A stretch of 64,000 bases of DNA from Bin87 sp965243255 (GTDB lineage Bacteria > Chloroflexota > Dehalococcoidia > Lucifugimonadales > UBA3495), in the NCBI GenBank assembly GCA_965243255.1, contig CBDEUH010000004.1, positions 434,001 to 498,000 on the forward strand, in the 5' to 3' direction. Every line of letters starts with the position of its first letter. Within the stretch, counting starts at the first letter, position 1. Below the pieces are notes generated by a model. That model was not told where the DNA came from, made no database searches, and saw nothing but the letters and a program-made list of their open reading frames with translations. Positions 8,517 to 16,384 of this stretch are shown here, in pieces. Position numbers and translations under genes: made by a program.

Positions 8517-8520
8517 AAAC

Positions 8521-8548
8521 GTAGGGGCGAATAATCACTCGCCCCTAC
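8521..8548. terminator. Hairpin terminator between convergent genes
   Basis: Perfect 10-bp stem GTAGGGGCGA / TCGCCCCTAC with an 8-nt loop, 5 nt after the nucleoside hydrolase stop. The T-tract is weak, so it may act as a bidirectional or mRNA-stabilising hairpin. Confidence 0.65.
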
Positions 8549-8557
8549 TCGCCTCCG

Positions 8558-8582
8558 CTCATCCTGAGCCTGTCGAAGGATG
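8558..8582. repeat. Dispersed repeat, TCATCCTGAGCCTG type
   Basis: CTCATCCTGAGCCTGTCGAA followed by GGATG; second copy of the element at 5432-5456. Confidence 0.7.
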
Positions 8583-8587
8583 CCTCC

Positions 8588-9061
8588 CTACCCCAGCGCC
8601 GCCACCGCGGCCTCCACCTCGGCGTAGTCCGGTTCATTGCCGGGGGAGTCTGAGACCCAGTGGTAGCGGACGATGCCTCCGCCGTCCACCACCGTTACCG
8701 CCCGCTTGGCGGCCACGTAGCCCTGCATCCCGGCCAGGCCGGGCAACGCCACGTCATAGGCGTTCACCACCTCCCGGTTGTAGTCGCTCAGGAAGGTGTA
8801 CTCCACGTTGTTGGCCGCTTTCCACGCAGCCTGCGCGAAGGGCGGATCAACGGTGATGCCGATGACTTCCGCGTTCATGGAACCGAATTGGTCAATGCGG
8901 TCCCGCAGCGCGCACATTTCGGTGGTGCAGACCCCGGTGAAAGCCCCGGGAAAGAATGCGATGACCACGTTCTTGCCCCGATATTCGCTGAGGCTGCGCT
9001 GCTGCTGCGGAGTTTCGTGGAGTGTGAAGTCGGGGGCGGGCTGCCCTACGGTAATGGCCAT
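8588..9061 (-). CDS. Peroxiredoxin (AhpC/TSA, BCP/AhpE-like)
   Basis: 157 residues from the ATG at 9061, with GAGG 7 nt upstream; an in-frame TTG at 9067 is less likely. The active-site motif PGAFTGVCTTEMC holds the peroxidatic Cys at residue 45 and a second Cys at 50. Thioredoxin-fold elements PAPDFTL and the late VVDGGGIVRYHWV are present. It reduces hydrogen peroxide and organic peroxides in the cytoplasm using thiol reductants. The CxxxxC spacing is that of many BCP-like proteins with an intramolecular disulfide. Confidence 0.9.
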   Translation of the reverse strand: MAITVGQPAPDFTLHETPQQQRSLSEYRGKNVVIAFFPGAFTGVCTTEMCALRDRIDQFGSMNAEVIGITVDPPFAQAAWKAANNVEYTFLSDYNREVVNAYDVALPGLAGMQGYVAAKRAVTVVDGGGIVRYHWVSDSPGNEPDYAEVEAAVAALG

Positions 9062-9245
9062 ATTCAAACCTCTGGGTGATTGCGGGTGTGATTCTGCTGA
9101 AGCGACGCCATCCCGTAACCGAGGGGGCGACGGCCGTTATCTTATCACACCGAATCGCTGTCGCTGACACTCCAATCCCCTCCCCCGCGTCCCATAATGG
9201 CAAATATGATACAGTGCAGCGAAATTTGTCTTGGCTCGGAATAGT

Positions 9246-10643
9246 ATGACCGGCTCGGAGCATCCCGCGGTACGTTTGCCGCTGCTCAATAAACTGTTGT
9301 TTTCGGCCGACCATGTCGGTCTGCAAGCCATTGGCTACTTCCGTCAACAGTGGGTGCTCTTCTTCCTCGCTCCGCCGGCAGTGGAAGGAATCAGCCGCGT
9401 CCCCGACGTCGTCCTGCTCGGCTTCGACATCGACGCCCGCGTCCTGGCCGGCGTCCTGATCTTCGCCGGTCGGTTCATCGATGCCTTCACCGACCCCCTC
9501 ATCGGCTGGTGGAGCGACCGCACCCGCAGCCGCTGGGGACGCCGCCTGCCCTTCATCCTGTTCAGCACCCCCTTCTATGCCCTGTTCGGCGCCCTGATCT
9601 GGTTCCTACCCACCGAGGGCAGCAGCTGGTGGAACGTGCTGTACTTCATTTTGATGCTGGAGCTGTTCTTCACCGCCGCCACCATGTCCAGCGGAACCCT
9701 GGAAGCCTTGGTGCCCGAGCTGACCCGCACCGCCCAGGACCGGATGAGCGTCGTCAGCCTTATCTTCCTGTTCGCCGTCGCCGGCGCCGGGCTGGGGCTG
9801 GTGGTGGGAGGCTTTATCAAGGACGCCTACGGCTTCCAGATTGCCGGCGCCTTCTTCGCCATCATCGCCCTGGTGTTACGCTATACCTCCCTGCGGGCGG
9901 TGTGGAACCGCGCCCCCAGGGACATTACCCCCGCGGCGGTGCCGTTCCTGCAGGGTCTCAAAGACACCCTCCGTAACTCCCAGTTCGTGGCCTTTCTGCC
10001 CACCTTCGTGATGTTCACCACCGGCGTCGGCGTGCTGCAGGGATGGGTGCCCTTCTTCGCAGTGGGCGTCCTGCTCCAGGAAAAGGAGGGCGCGGCCGCC
10101 AGCCTGCTCTCCATGAGCGTCATTGCTGGCGTGGTCGTCGCCGGGATCATAATCTGGATTCTCTTCGCCAGCGGCCGGGTTAGCAAGCGCCGGGTGTACG
10201 GCGTCTGCCTGGTAACCAGTGGGCTGCTCTTCCCCTTGATAGGATTGGTCGGGCTGGCCGCCACAGGCGGTTTGGTGACGCAGGGCTTGATTGTCATGTT
10301 CATCGCCGGAATGCCCATGGCCGCGGTGTTCCTGCTGCCCAAGGGTCTCACCGCCGACATCGCCGACTACGACGCCCTGGTCCGAGGCGAACGCCGGGAG
10401 GCCATGTTCTACGCCACGCAGAACTTCTTCGAAAAGCTGACCTACGCGCTGCCTCCGCTGCTGTTGAGCTTGATCTTGCAGTTGGGCGATTCCGCGGAGA
10501 ATCCCCTTGGCATCCGGCTGGCTCCCCTCATGGCCGGCGTCCTGGTGCTCCTCGGCGTTACCCTGTGGCCCCGCTACCGCCTGCCCGACACCATCAGCCG
10601 CGAGGCCGTAACCCAGGCCGGGCTGCTTCCGGCCCGTGCCTAG
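9246..10643 (+). CDS. MFS transporter, GPH (MelB-like) family
   Basis: 465 residues from the ATG at 9246; a TTG five codons earlier is less likely. About 12 membrane helices. RFIDAFTDPLIGWWSDRTRSRWGRR (split here as RFIDAFTDPLIGWWS at 76-90, then DRTRSRWGRR) is the signature loop 2-3 of glycoside-pentoside-hexuronide:cation symporters, including the Asp pair for cation coupling. A second family mark is LTADIADYDALVRGERREAMFYA in the C-terminal half. The solute is unknown. It is convergent with the DUF255 gene with only 17 nt between stops. Confidence 0.88.
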   Translation: MTGSEHPAVRLPLLNKLLFSADHVGLQAIGYFRQQWVLFFLAPPAVEGISRVPDVVLLGFDIDARVLAGVLIFAGRFIDAFTDPLIGWWSDRTRSRWGRRLPFILFSTPFYALFGALIWFLPTEGSSWWNVLYFILMLELFFTAATMSSGTLEALVPELTRTAQDRMSVVSLIFLFAVAGAGLGLVVGGFIKDAYGFQIAGAFFAIIALVLRYTSLRAVWNRAPRDITPAAVPFLQGLKDTLRNSQFVAFLPTFVMFTTGVGVLQGWVPFFAVGVLLQEKEGAAASLLSMSVIAGVVVAGIIIWILFASGRVSKRRVYGVCLVTSGLLFPLIGLVGLAATGGLVTQGLIVMFIAGMPMAAVFLLPKGLTADIADYDALVRGERREAMFYATQNFFEKLTYALPPLLLSLILQLGDSAENPLGIRLAPLMAGVLVLLGVTLWPRYRLPDTISREAVTQAGLLPARA

Positions 10644-10660
10644 CCGCCGGCCCCAATACT

Positions 10661-12709
10661 CTATCCGTCCAGCTGCCTCGCTAACGCCGTGGCCTCGGTA
10701 ACCGGCAGTTGGCACACGTAATGCTCGCAGACGTAGCCCGTAGGAACGCCGTCCTGCATACCCCGCTGCTCCAGCAGGGGCGAGTCTTTCACCGGCGGCG
10801 CGCCCGGATCCGACATCCCCACCACAACCCGGTTGGGCAGGAACCGACGGCCCACTTCGCCCAGCATCTCCTGCGTCGCCGCTACCTCCGGCGGCCCCAC
10901 GATGACGACTTCCTTGGGCAGCGATACGTAGAAGTCCAGTGCCCCCAGCCAGTACCCGGTTGCGCCCGGGGCCCGGCCCAGCAGTTGCTGCAACGCCCGC
11001 AGCGGCGTCGCGCCCTTGCCCGAATAGTCGTCGTTCCCCGTAACCACCGCCAGGCGTAGCAGCACGTCCGTCGCCACCGAGCCGCCGCAGGGCTGCGCGT
11101 TGTCGAATACGTCCCGCGGGCGAATCACCAGCCGCTCGTGGTCGCTGCCGGTATCGTAAAAGCCGCCCACGCCATCGTCCCAGAACAGGCTGATCATGCC
11201 GTCGGCAACAGTCACAGCCTCTTGCAGCCAGCGCGATTCCAGCGTCGCCTCGTGCAGCGACACCAGCCCGTCCGCCAGGCATGCGTAATCTTCCAGGTAG
11301 CCCAGCAGCTTCGCCTGCCCGTTGCGCCAGGTACGCAGCACACGCCCGCTGTCGTCCCGCATATTGTCCAGCAGGAAAGCCGCGTTGCGACGCCCGGCGT
11401 CCAGGTAGTCCGACCGGCCCAGCGCCGCGCCGGCCTCGGCGAAGGCCCGCAGCATCAGCCCGTTCCACGAGGTCAGCACCTTGTCGTCCCGCAGCGGGTG
11501 AATGCGCTCCTCCCTGACCTCCAACAGCACGCTCCGGGCCCGTTGTATTGCGGCGAACAATGCCTCCTCCGAAACGCCCCGACGCTCGGCGTAGTCATCC
11601 GGAGCCACGGACACGTTCAGAATGTTCGCCCCCTCAAAGTTCCCCCGCTCGCTGACGCCGTAGTACCCCATAACCAGCTCGGCGTCATCGCCCAGCAGCG
11701 GACGCAGCTCCTCCGGCGTCCACACAAAGAACTTGCCCTCCACGCCCTCACTGTCGGCGTCCTGCGCCGAATAGAACCCGCCGGCCGGGTCGGTCATCTC
11801 CCGCAACACGTAGTCCAGCGTCTCCTCGGTAATGCGCCGGTACAGCGGGTTGCCCGTAATCTGCCAGGCGTGCAGGTAGAGCCTGGCCAGCAGCGCGTTG
11901 TCGTAAAGCATCTTCTCAAAGTGCGGCACCAGCCAGTACGCATCCGTCGAATAGCGATGAAATCCCCCGCCCACCTGGTCGTACATGCCACCGTAGGCCA
12001 TCTTTTGCAGCGTCAGCTCCACCATCTCCAGCGCGCGGACGTTGAAGCCGTGATGGTAGTAGCGCAGCAAAAACTCCGGCGTCATCGGCTGCGGAAACTT
12101 GGGCGCGTTGCCGAACCCCCCGTTCAGATGGTCAAACTGAGTAGCCAGCTGCGAGTAGGCGCTGTGCATCACCTCGGTGGTCAGCGGCGTAAAACCCCGG
12201 GGCATCTGCCCGCTGCGGCCCATCTGCTCGGAAAGCTGACGGGTAACCCGGTCGATCTCGCCCTTGTTGGTGTGATACGCCTGGCTCGCGGCGGCCAGCA
12301 GACGCGGAAACCCCGGCATACCCGGACGATCTTCAGGAGGAAAGTACGTGCCGCCGTAAAACGGGTGCCCCTCCGGGGTCAGGAAAACCGTCATCGGCCA
12401 GCCCCCGCTGCCCGTCATCATCTGCACCGCTTCCATATAGACGGCGTCCAGGTCGGGCCGTTCCTCCCGGTCCACCTTGATGTTGACGAAATGCTCGTTC
12501 ATCACCGCCGCGATGTCCGGGTTCTCAAAGGATTCCCGCTCCATCACGTGGCACCAGTGGCACGCCGAGTACCCGATGCTCAGCAGGATGGGACGGTCTT
12601 CATCCCTGGCCCGACTCAATGCCTCCTCGCCCCAGGGATACCATTCCACGGGATTCTCGGCGTGCTGCAGCAGGTACGGGCTGGTTTCGTCGATGAGGCG
12701 ATTGGACAT
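10661..12709 (-). CDS. DUF255 thioredoxin-domain protein (YyaL/spermatogenesis-associated 20 family)
   Basis: 682 residues from the ATG at 12709, with AGGAG about 9 nt upstream; the longer frame to 12829 has no ribosome site. The N-terminal thioredoxin-like domain carries SACHWCHVME (Cys 50 and Cys 53) and the family mark GGWPMTVFLTPEGHPFYGGTYFPPEDR. The C-terminal two-thirds is a six-hairpin glycosidase-like (alpha/alpha)6 domain (GGGFHRYSTD..WLVPHFEKMLYDNA, KVLTSWNGLM). The molecular role of the family is not established. It is divergent from the selenoprotein pair. Confidence 0.9.
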   Translation of the reverse strand: MSNRLIDETSPYLLQHAENPVEWYPWGEEALSRARDEDRPILLSIGYSACHWCHVMERESFENPDIAAVMNEHFVNIKVDREERPDLDAVYMEAVQMMTGSGGWPMTVFLTPEGHPFYGGTYFPPEDRPGMPGFPRLLAAASQAYHTNKGEIDRVTRQLSEQMGRSGQMPRGFTPLTTEVMHSAYSQLATQFDHLNGGFGNAPKFPQPMTPEFLLRYYHHGFNVRALEMVELTLQKMAYGGMYDQVGGGFHRYSTDAYWLVPHFEKMLYDNALLARLYLHAWQITGNPLYRRITEETLDYVLREMTDPAGGFYSAQDADSEGVEGKFFVWTPEELRPLLGDDAELVMGYYGVSERGNFEGANILNVSVAPDDYAERRGVSEEALFAAIQRARSVLLEVREERIHPLRDDKVLTSWNGLMLRAFAEAGAALGRSDYLDAGRRNAAFLLDNMRDDSGRVLRTWRNGQAKLLGYLEDYACLADGLVSLHEATLESRWLQEAVTVADGMISLFWDDGVGGFYDTGSDHERLVIRPRDVFDNAQPCGGSVATDVLLRLAVVTGNDDYSGKGATPLRALQQLLGRAPGATGYWLGALDFYVSLPKEVVIVGPPEVAATQEMLGEVGRRFLPNRVVVGMSDPGAPPVKDSPLLEQRGMQDGVPTGYVCEHYVCQLPVTEATALARQLDG

Positions 12710-12777
12710 TGAGTGACGCTCCTGTGACGGCAAATCCGTCGGGAAAAGCGAGACGTATATTGAGGTGCAACGCAGTC

Positions 12778-12786
12778 TGCTACAAT
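12778..12786 (+). promoter_or_regulatory. Extended -10 promoter for the selenoprotein pair
   Basis: TGC-TACAAT is an extended -10 match. A TTGAGG at 12760 sits at a short 15-nt spacing. It would start transcription near 12793, about 50 nt before the first selenoprotein start. Confidence 0.5.
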
Positions 12787-12842
12787 CATCGTAGCAAATG
12801 TCAGCATACCAGATAGGCCATGGGGACACAGGACTACATCAA

Positions 12843-13436
12843 ATGACCGCACTGACCCGAAAATCAACGTTGGTTGTGCTGGCCGCGTTGGTGGTAACGG
12901 CAGCGCTGTTGGCGTGCGCTCCGTCTGCCCAAAACGACGGTGTGGACGTCGGTAACACGTCGCCGCCTTTCGCAATGACGCTGGAAGATGGCTCACAGGT
13001 GTCTTTGAAGAACTTGGTGGAAGACAACCAGGCGGCCCACCTCTTCTGGTTTGCTACCTGGTGACCCGAGTGCCGCGCTGAGTTGCAGACGCTGGACCCC
13101 ATCGCCTCTCAATATCCCGCCCTGGACTTCTATGTCATTTCCTACAACGAGCCGGTAGAGGACATCGCGGCTTACATCCGAGAACACGGCTACACCGACG
13201 TCATTCCCGCCGAGCCGGTGGGAACGATGCTGGAAGACCTGCAAGTCACCCGGCAGATGGCCATGATGGCGGTCAACGGCAATGGCGTTATCTATCACCG
13301 GCAGGTCATGGGCAGCGCCGCCAAATGGGAACCGTTCTTCGCAGACCTGACCGCAGACCCGGACGCGATTCCCGCCAGTGTTGAAATAGAACGCCAGAAA
13401 GACCAACGGCAGCAAGACATCCAGCTGCCCAGTTGA
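12843..13436 (+). CDS. Selenocysteine-containing TlpA/thioredoxin-like lipoprotein 1 (in-frame TGA at 13062)
   Basis: 197 residues when the TGA at 13062-13064 is read as selenocysteine (residue 74). The N-terminus has a hydrophobic signal and a lipobox ending at Cys (TAALLAC), so it should be a lipoprotein facing outward. The thioredoxin-like domain starts VGNTSPPFAMTLEDGSQVSL; the redox motif is FATW-U-PEC-RAEL, where homologous TlpA/ResA proteins have WCxxC. Downstream the fold continues without a break (DFYVISYNEPVEDIAAYIREHGY, MAVNGNGVIYHRQVMG). A hairpin 10 nt after the TGA fits a bacterial SECIS. The paralogue at 13486 has TGA at the same position, which argues against a sequencing error or decay. 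Likely a membrane-anchored thiol-disulfide reductase. Confidence 0.88.
13062..13092 (+). promoter_or_regulatory. Sec codon TGA and SECIS-like hairpin 1
   Basis: The TGA is at 13062-13064. Ten bases later come GCGCTG (13075-13080), loop AGTTG, CAG, bulged A (13089) and CGC (13090-13092): six base pairs with one bulge. The loop begins 16 nt after the TGA and has G as its second base, within the known bacterial SECIS model. Confidence 0.72.
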
Positions 13437-13485
13437 TGATAATAGCCTCCGGCGTCGTTGACGCCGCCAACCAAAGCTGACGACA

Positions 13486-14388
13486 ATGCTGCGCTTCACA
13501 CTCGCGACCCTGCTGGCCGCCGGCCTGTTGGCTACCGCCCTCGCCTGTTCGTCGGAACCGCCGGCCTCACCCGCCACCGACGTTCTCGCCACAACGGCGT
13601 CGGCCGTTACCCCGGCCCAGCAACCGGATTCAACCACCGCCGCCGCGCCGCCGACCGATGCTGCGGCCCCCGCTGCGCCGGCCTCCGCTGCGCCCACGTC
13701 GGCCTCGTCGGCCCCTGCATCACAGCCCTCGCCCACTCAGTCCACCTCCCCCACTTCCCAAGCGCCGGCCCCGGCCGCTCCCACCGATGCGGCCACGGCA
13801 TCGCCCCCGGCAACCGCCGGACCAACCGCCGCTGCCGGTGCCACTCCCACGCCCACCACGCTACCGCCAGCGCCCACTGACACGCTGCCGCCGCCAACCG
13901 AAGCCCCAACCGCCGCTCCGCCTCCCACGCTGCCCCGGCCGGCCGCCCCCGAAGGCACCGACGTCGGCGAGACGCCCCCGGCCTTCGCCATGAACCTTCC
14001 GGATGGCACGCAGCTTGCGTCAACAGACCTGGCGACAACCGGCCGTCCCGTCTTCATGCACTATTTCGCCACCTGGTGACCACTCTGCCGCGCCGAGTTA
14101 CGGACGCTTGCCCCCATCATCAACAAGTACGCCGGACAGGTTGACTTCTACCTCGTATCCTTCAACGAGAGCGCCGCCACGCTGGAATCCTACGTCCAGC
14201 AGAACGGCTACCAAGACATCACCGCCACTCAGCCGGCCGGCTCCATGCTGCGCGACCTCAAGATCACCAGCCAGTCCTCAATGCTGGCCCTGGACGCCCA
14301 CAGCGTCATCACCTTCCGTAAGGGCTACGGCCGCGGCGCCGACGAAGCAACCCTCCGCGCCGAGTTCCAACGCCTCACCCAACAATAG
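13486..14388 (+). CDS. Selenocysteine-containing TlpA/thioredoxin-like lipoprotein 2 (in-frame TGA at 14077)
   Basis: 300 residues with the TGA at 14077-14079 as selenocysteine (residue 198). The N-terminus is a signal with lipobox (LATALAC, Cys about 21). A linker of about 130 residues made almost only of Ala, Pro, Thr and Ser follows. The thioredoxin-like domain begins VGETPPAFAMNLPDGTQL, its active site is FATW-U-PLC-RAEL, and the rest (DFYLVSFNESAATLESYVQQNGY, SMLALDAHSVITFRKGYG) aligns with the neighbour at 12843. It starts 49 nt after that gene with no visible promoter, so the two form an operon. The long linker would let the redox domain reach far from the membrane. Confidence 0.88.
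14077..14107 (+). promoter_or_regulatory. Sec codon TGA and SECIS-like hairpin 2
   Basis: The TGA is at 14077-14079. Ten bases later come GCGCCG (14090-14095), loop AGTTA, CGG, bulged A (14104) and CGC (14105-14107). Compared with hairpin 1 the middle pair T-A has become C-G, so pairing is kept although a codon changes from Gln to Arg. Confidence 0.72.
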
Positions 14389-14390
14389 CC

Positions 14391-14431
14391 AAAACCGGGG
14401 CATGGGATACCGATAAGATACCAATGCCCGG
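14391..14431 (-). terminator. Rho-independent terminator of thrS
   Basis: Read leftward: stem CCGGGCAT (14431-14424) pairing with ATGCCCCGG (14403-14395, one bulge), followed by TTTT. It lies between the convergent selenoprotein 2 and thrS genes. Confidence 0.6.
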
Positions 14432-14437
14432 CCCTAT

Positions 14438-16207
14438 TTACTTCGCCGCCGGCGTCCCCTCCAGCTCGGCGTTCAGCATCGCCACTATATCCGGCAGCGC
14501 CGTCGCCCCGTGATTGTCCCCGTCCCGGGTGCGCACGGCGGCCGCTTCGGCCTCGGCCTCCCGGTCGCCCACCACCAGCATGTACGGCGTCTTCTGCAAC
14601 TGCGCCTGCCGGATCTTCTGGTTCATTCGCTCGCTGCGGTCGTCCACCTCAACGCGGAACCCGCTATCCCGCAGCTGTTCCGCCACCCGCTCGGCGTACT
14701 CGTTATGCCGGTCGGCGATTGGTATCACCACCGCCTGCACCGGCGCCAGCCACAGCGGAAACGCCCCGGCGTAGTGCTCCACCAACACCCCGAAGAATCG
14801 CTCCAGCGACCCCAGAATCGCCCGATGCACCATGTACGGCTGCACCCGGTTGCCCTGCTCGTCCTGGTACACCAGCCCGAACCGTTCCGGCAGGTTGAAG
14901 TCAAACTGCACCGTGGTGCATTGCCAGTCCCGCCCCAGCGCGTCCTTGATCTTGATGTCGATTTTCGGACCGTAGAACGCGCCCCCGCCATCGTCAATCC
15001 CGTACTCCAGCCCGCGCTCCACCAGCGCCAGGCGCAGCGACTCCGTGGCGTGGTCCCACATGTCCAACTCGCCCACGTACTTCTCCGGCCGGGTGGACAG
15101 CATGATGTCGTATTCGTCAAACCCGAAGGCGGCCATGATTTCAAACGTCAAATCCAGCACGTCGCCCACTTCGCCGGCAACCTGGTCCGGCAGACAGAAG
15201 ATGTGAGCGTCATCCTGGGTGAAACCCCGCACCCGCATCAGCCCGTGCAGCACCCCGCTGCGCTCGTACCGATACACCGTGCCCAGCTCCGCGATGCGCA
15301 GCGGCAGTTCCCGATAGCTCCGCAGCGCCGAGCGGTAAATCTGGATGTGAAACGGACAGTTCATCGGCTTCAGGAAGTATTCCTGCTCGTCGATTTCCAT
15401 CGGCGCGTACATGCTGTCCCGGTAGAAGTCCAGGTGCCCGCTGGTCTGCCACAGGCGAGCCCGCCCGATGTGCGGCGAATAGACGATGTTGTAGTTCCGG
15501 CGGTAGTGAATGTCCCGCCAGTAGTCCTCAATCAGCGAACGCATCACGCCGCCCTTGGGGTGCCACACGATCAGGCCCGGCCCGATTTCGTCGTGCACGC
15601 TGAACAAACCCAGCTGCCGGCCCAGCGTGCGATGGTCCCGCCGTTCCGCCTCGGCCAGCCGTTCCAGGTGCGCCTCCAGCTCCGACTTGGATTCAAAAGC
15701 CGTTCCGTAGATGCGTTGCAGCATGGGACGGTTCTCGTCGCCCCGCCAGTAGGCCCCGGCCGTGTTCAGCAGCTTGACGGCGGCAATCTCCCCCGTCCTG
15801 GCCACGTGCGGCCCCTGGCACAGGTCGGTAAAGCCCCCGTGCCGGTAGATGCTCAACGTCGTCTCGTCGGGCAGGTCGTCGATGATCTCCTGCTTGAACG
15901 GCTGGGAGTCAAACATCGACTGCGCATCGTCCCGGGTCAGCTCCTCCCGCACGAAAGGCGCATCCGACTTGATGGTTTCCAGCATCAGCGCCTCAATGCG
16001 CTCCAGGTCTTCGGGAGTGAAAGGACGCTCCACGTCAAAGTCATAGTAGAAGCCGTCGGCGGTCGGCGGGCCAATGGCCACCTTGGCCTCCGGAAAGAGC
16101 TGCAGCACCGCGTCCGCCATAACGTGAGCGGCGCTGTGTCGCATCCGGTGGCGCAACGATGCAATAGGGTCGTCGTCGGCGTGTTCAGGAGTTCCGTGAT
16201 CGAGCAT
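14438..16207 (-). CDS. thrS: Threonine-tRNA ligase lacking the TGS domain
   Basis: 589 residues from the ATG at 16207; a GTG at 16246 would add 13 residues. It charges tRNA-Thr. The protein begins almost directly with the editing domain (HSAAHVMADAVLQLFPEA, with its HxxxH pair), so the N-terminal TGS domain of about 60 residues found in E. coli ThrRS is absent. The class II catalytic core is complete: MNCPFHIQIYRS with the zinc Cys, TVYRYERSGVLHGLMRVRGFTQDDAH (motif 2), GRDWQCTTVQFDFNLPERF and HRAILGSLERFFGVLVEH (motif 3). The anticodon-binding domain ends the protein. Confidence 0.93.
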   Translation of the reverse strand: MLDHGTPEHADDDPIASLRHRMRHSAAHVMADAVLQLFPEAKVAIGPPTADGFYYDFDVERPFTPEDLERIEALMLETIKSDAPFVREELTRDDAQSMFDSQPFKQEIIDDLPDETTLSIYRHGGFTDLCQGPHVARTGEIAAVKLLNTAGAYWRGDENRPMLQRIYGTAFESKSELEAHLERLAEAERRDHRTLGRQLGLFSVHDEIGPGLIVWHPKGGVMRSLIEDYWRDIHYRRNYNIVYSPHIGRARLWQTSGHLDFYRDSMYAPMEIDEQEYFLKPMNCPFHIQIYRSALRSYRELPLRIAELGTVYRYERSGVLHGLMRVRGFTQDDAHIFCLPDQVAGEVGDVLDLTFEIMAAFGFDEYDIMLSTRPEKYVGELDMWDHATESLRLALVERGLEYGIDDGGGAFYGPKIDIKIKDALGRDWQCTTVQFDFNLPERFGLVYQDEQGNRVQPYMVHRAILGSLERFFGVLVEHYAGAFPLWLAPVQAVVIPIADRHNEYAERVAEQLRDSGFRVEVDDRSERMNQKIRQAQLQKTPYMLVVGDREAEAEAAAVRTRDGDNHGATALPDIVAMLNAELEGTPAAK

Positions 16208-16384
16208 GGGGCTACCTGCCTGGTGGGTACTGATGGCTAGATGCACATCAAATCATTATAGCCTATCGCTCCCATTGCGTCGGTATTTTCGCCGGCCGGT
16301 CAAGCCGCAGCTGCCGTTGCGATGTATAATGTACCCCGTACCGCGCCGTCCGGGCTGCAACCGGACCCAGGAGGCACCCCACCA

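Noticed and set aside
12843..14388. Reading the two TGA-split thioredoxin genes as pseudogenes or four small genes
   Set aside because: Both breaks fall on the same catalytic position, both are TGA, the flanking protein sequence is intact, and SelA is present in the window.
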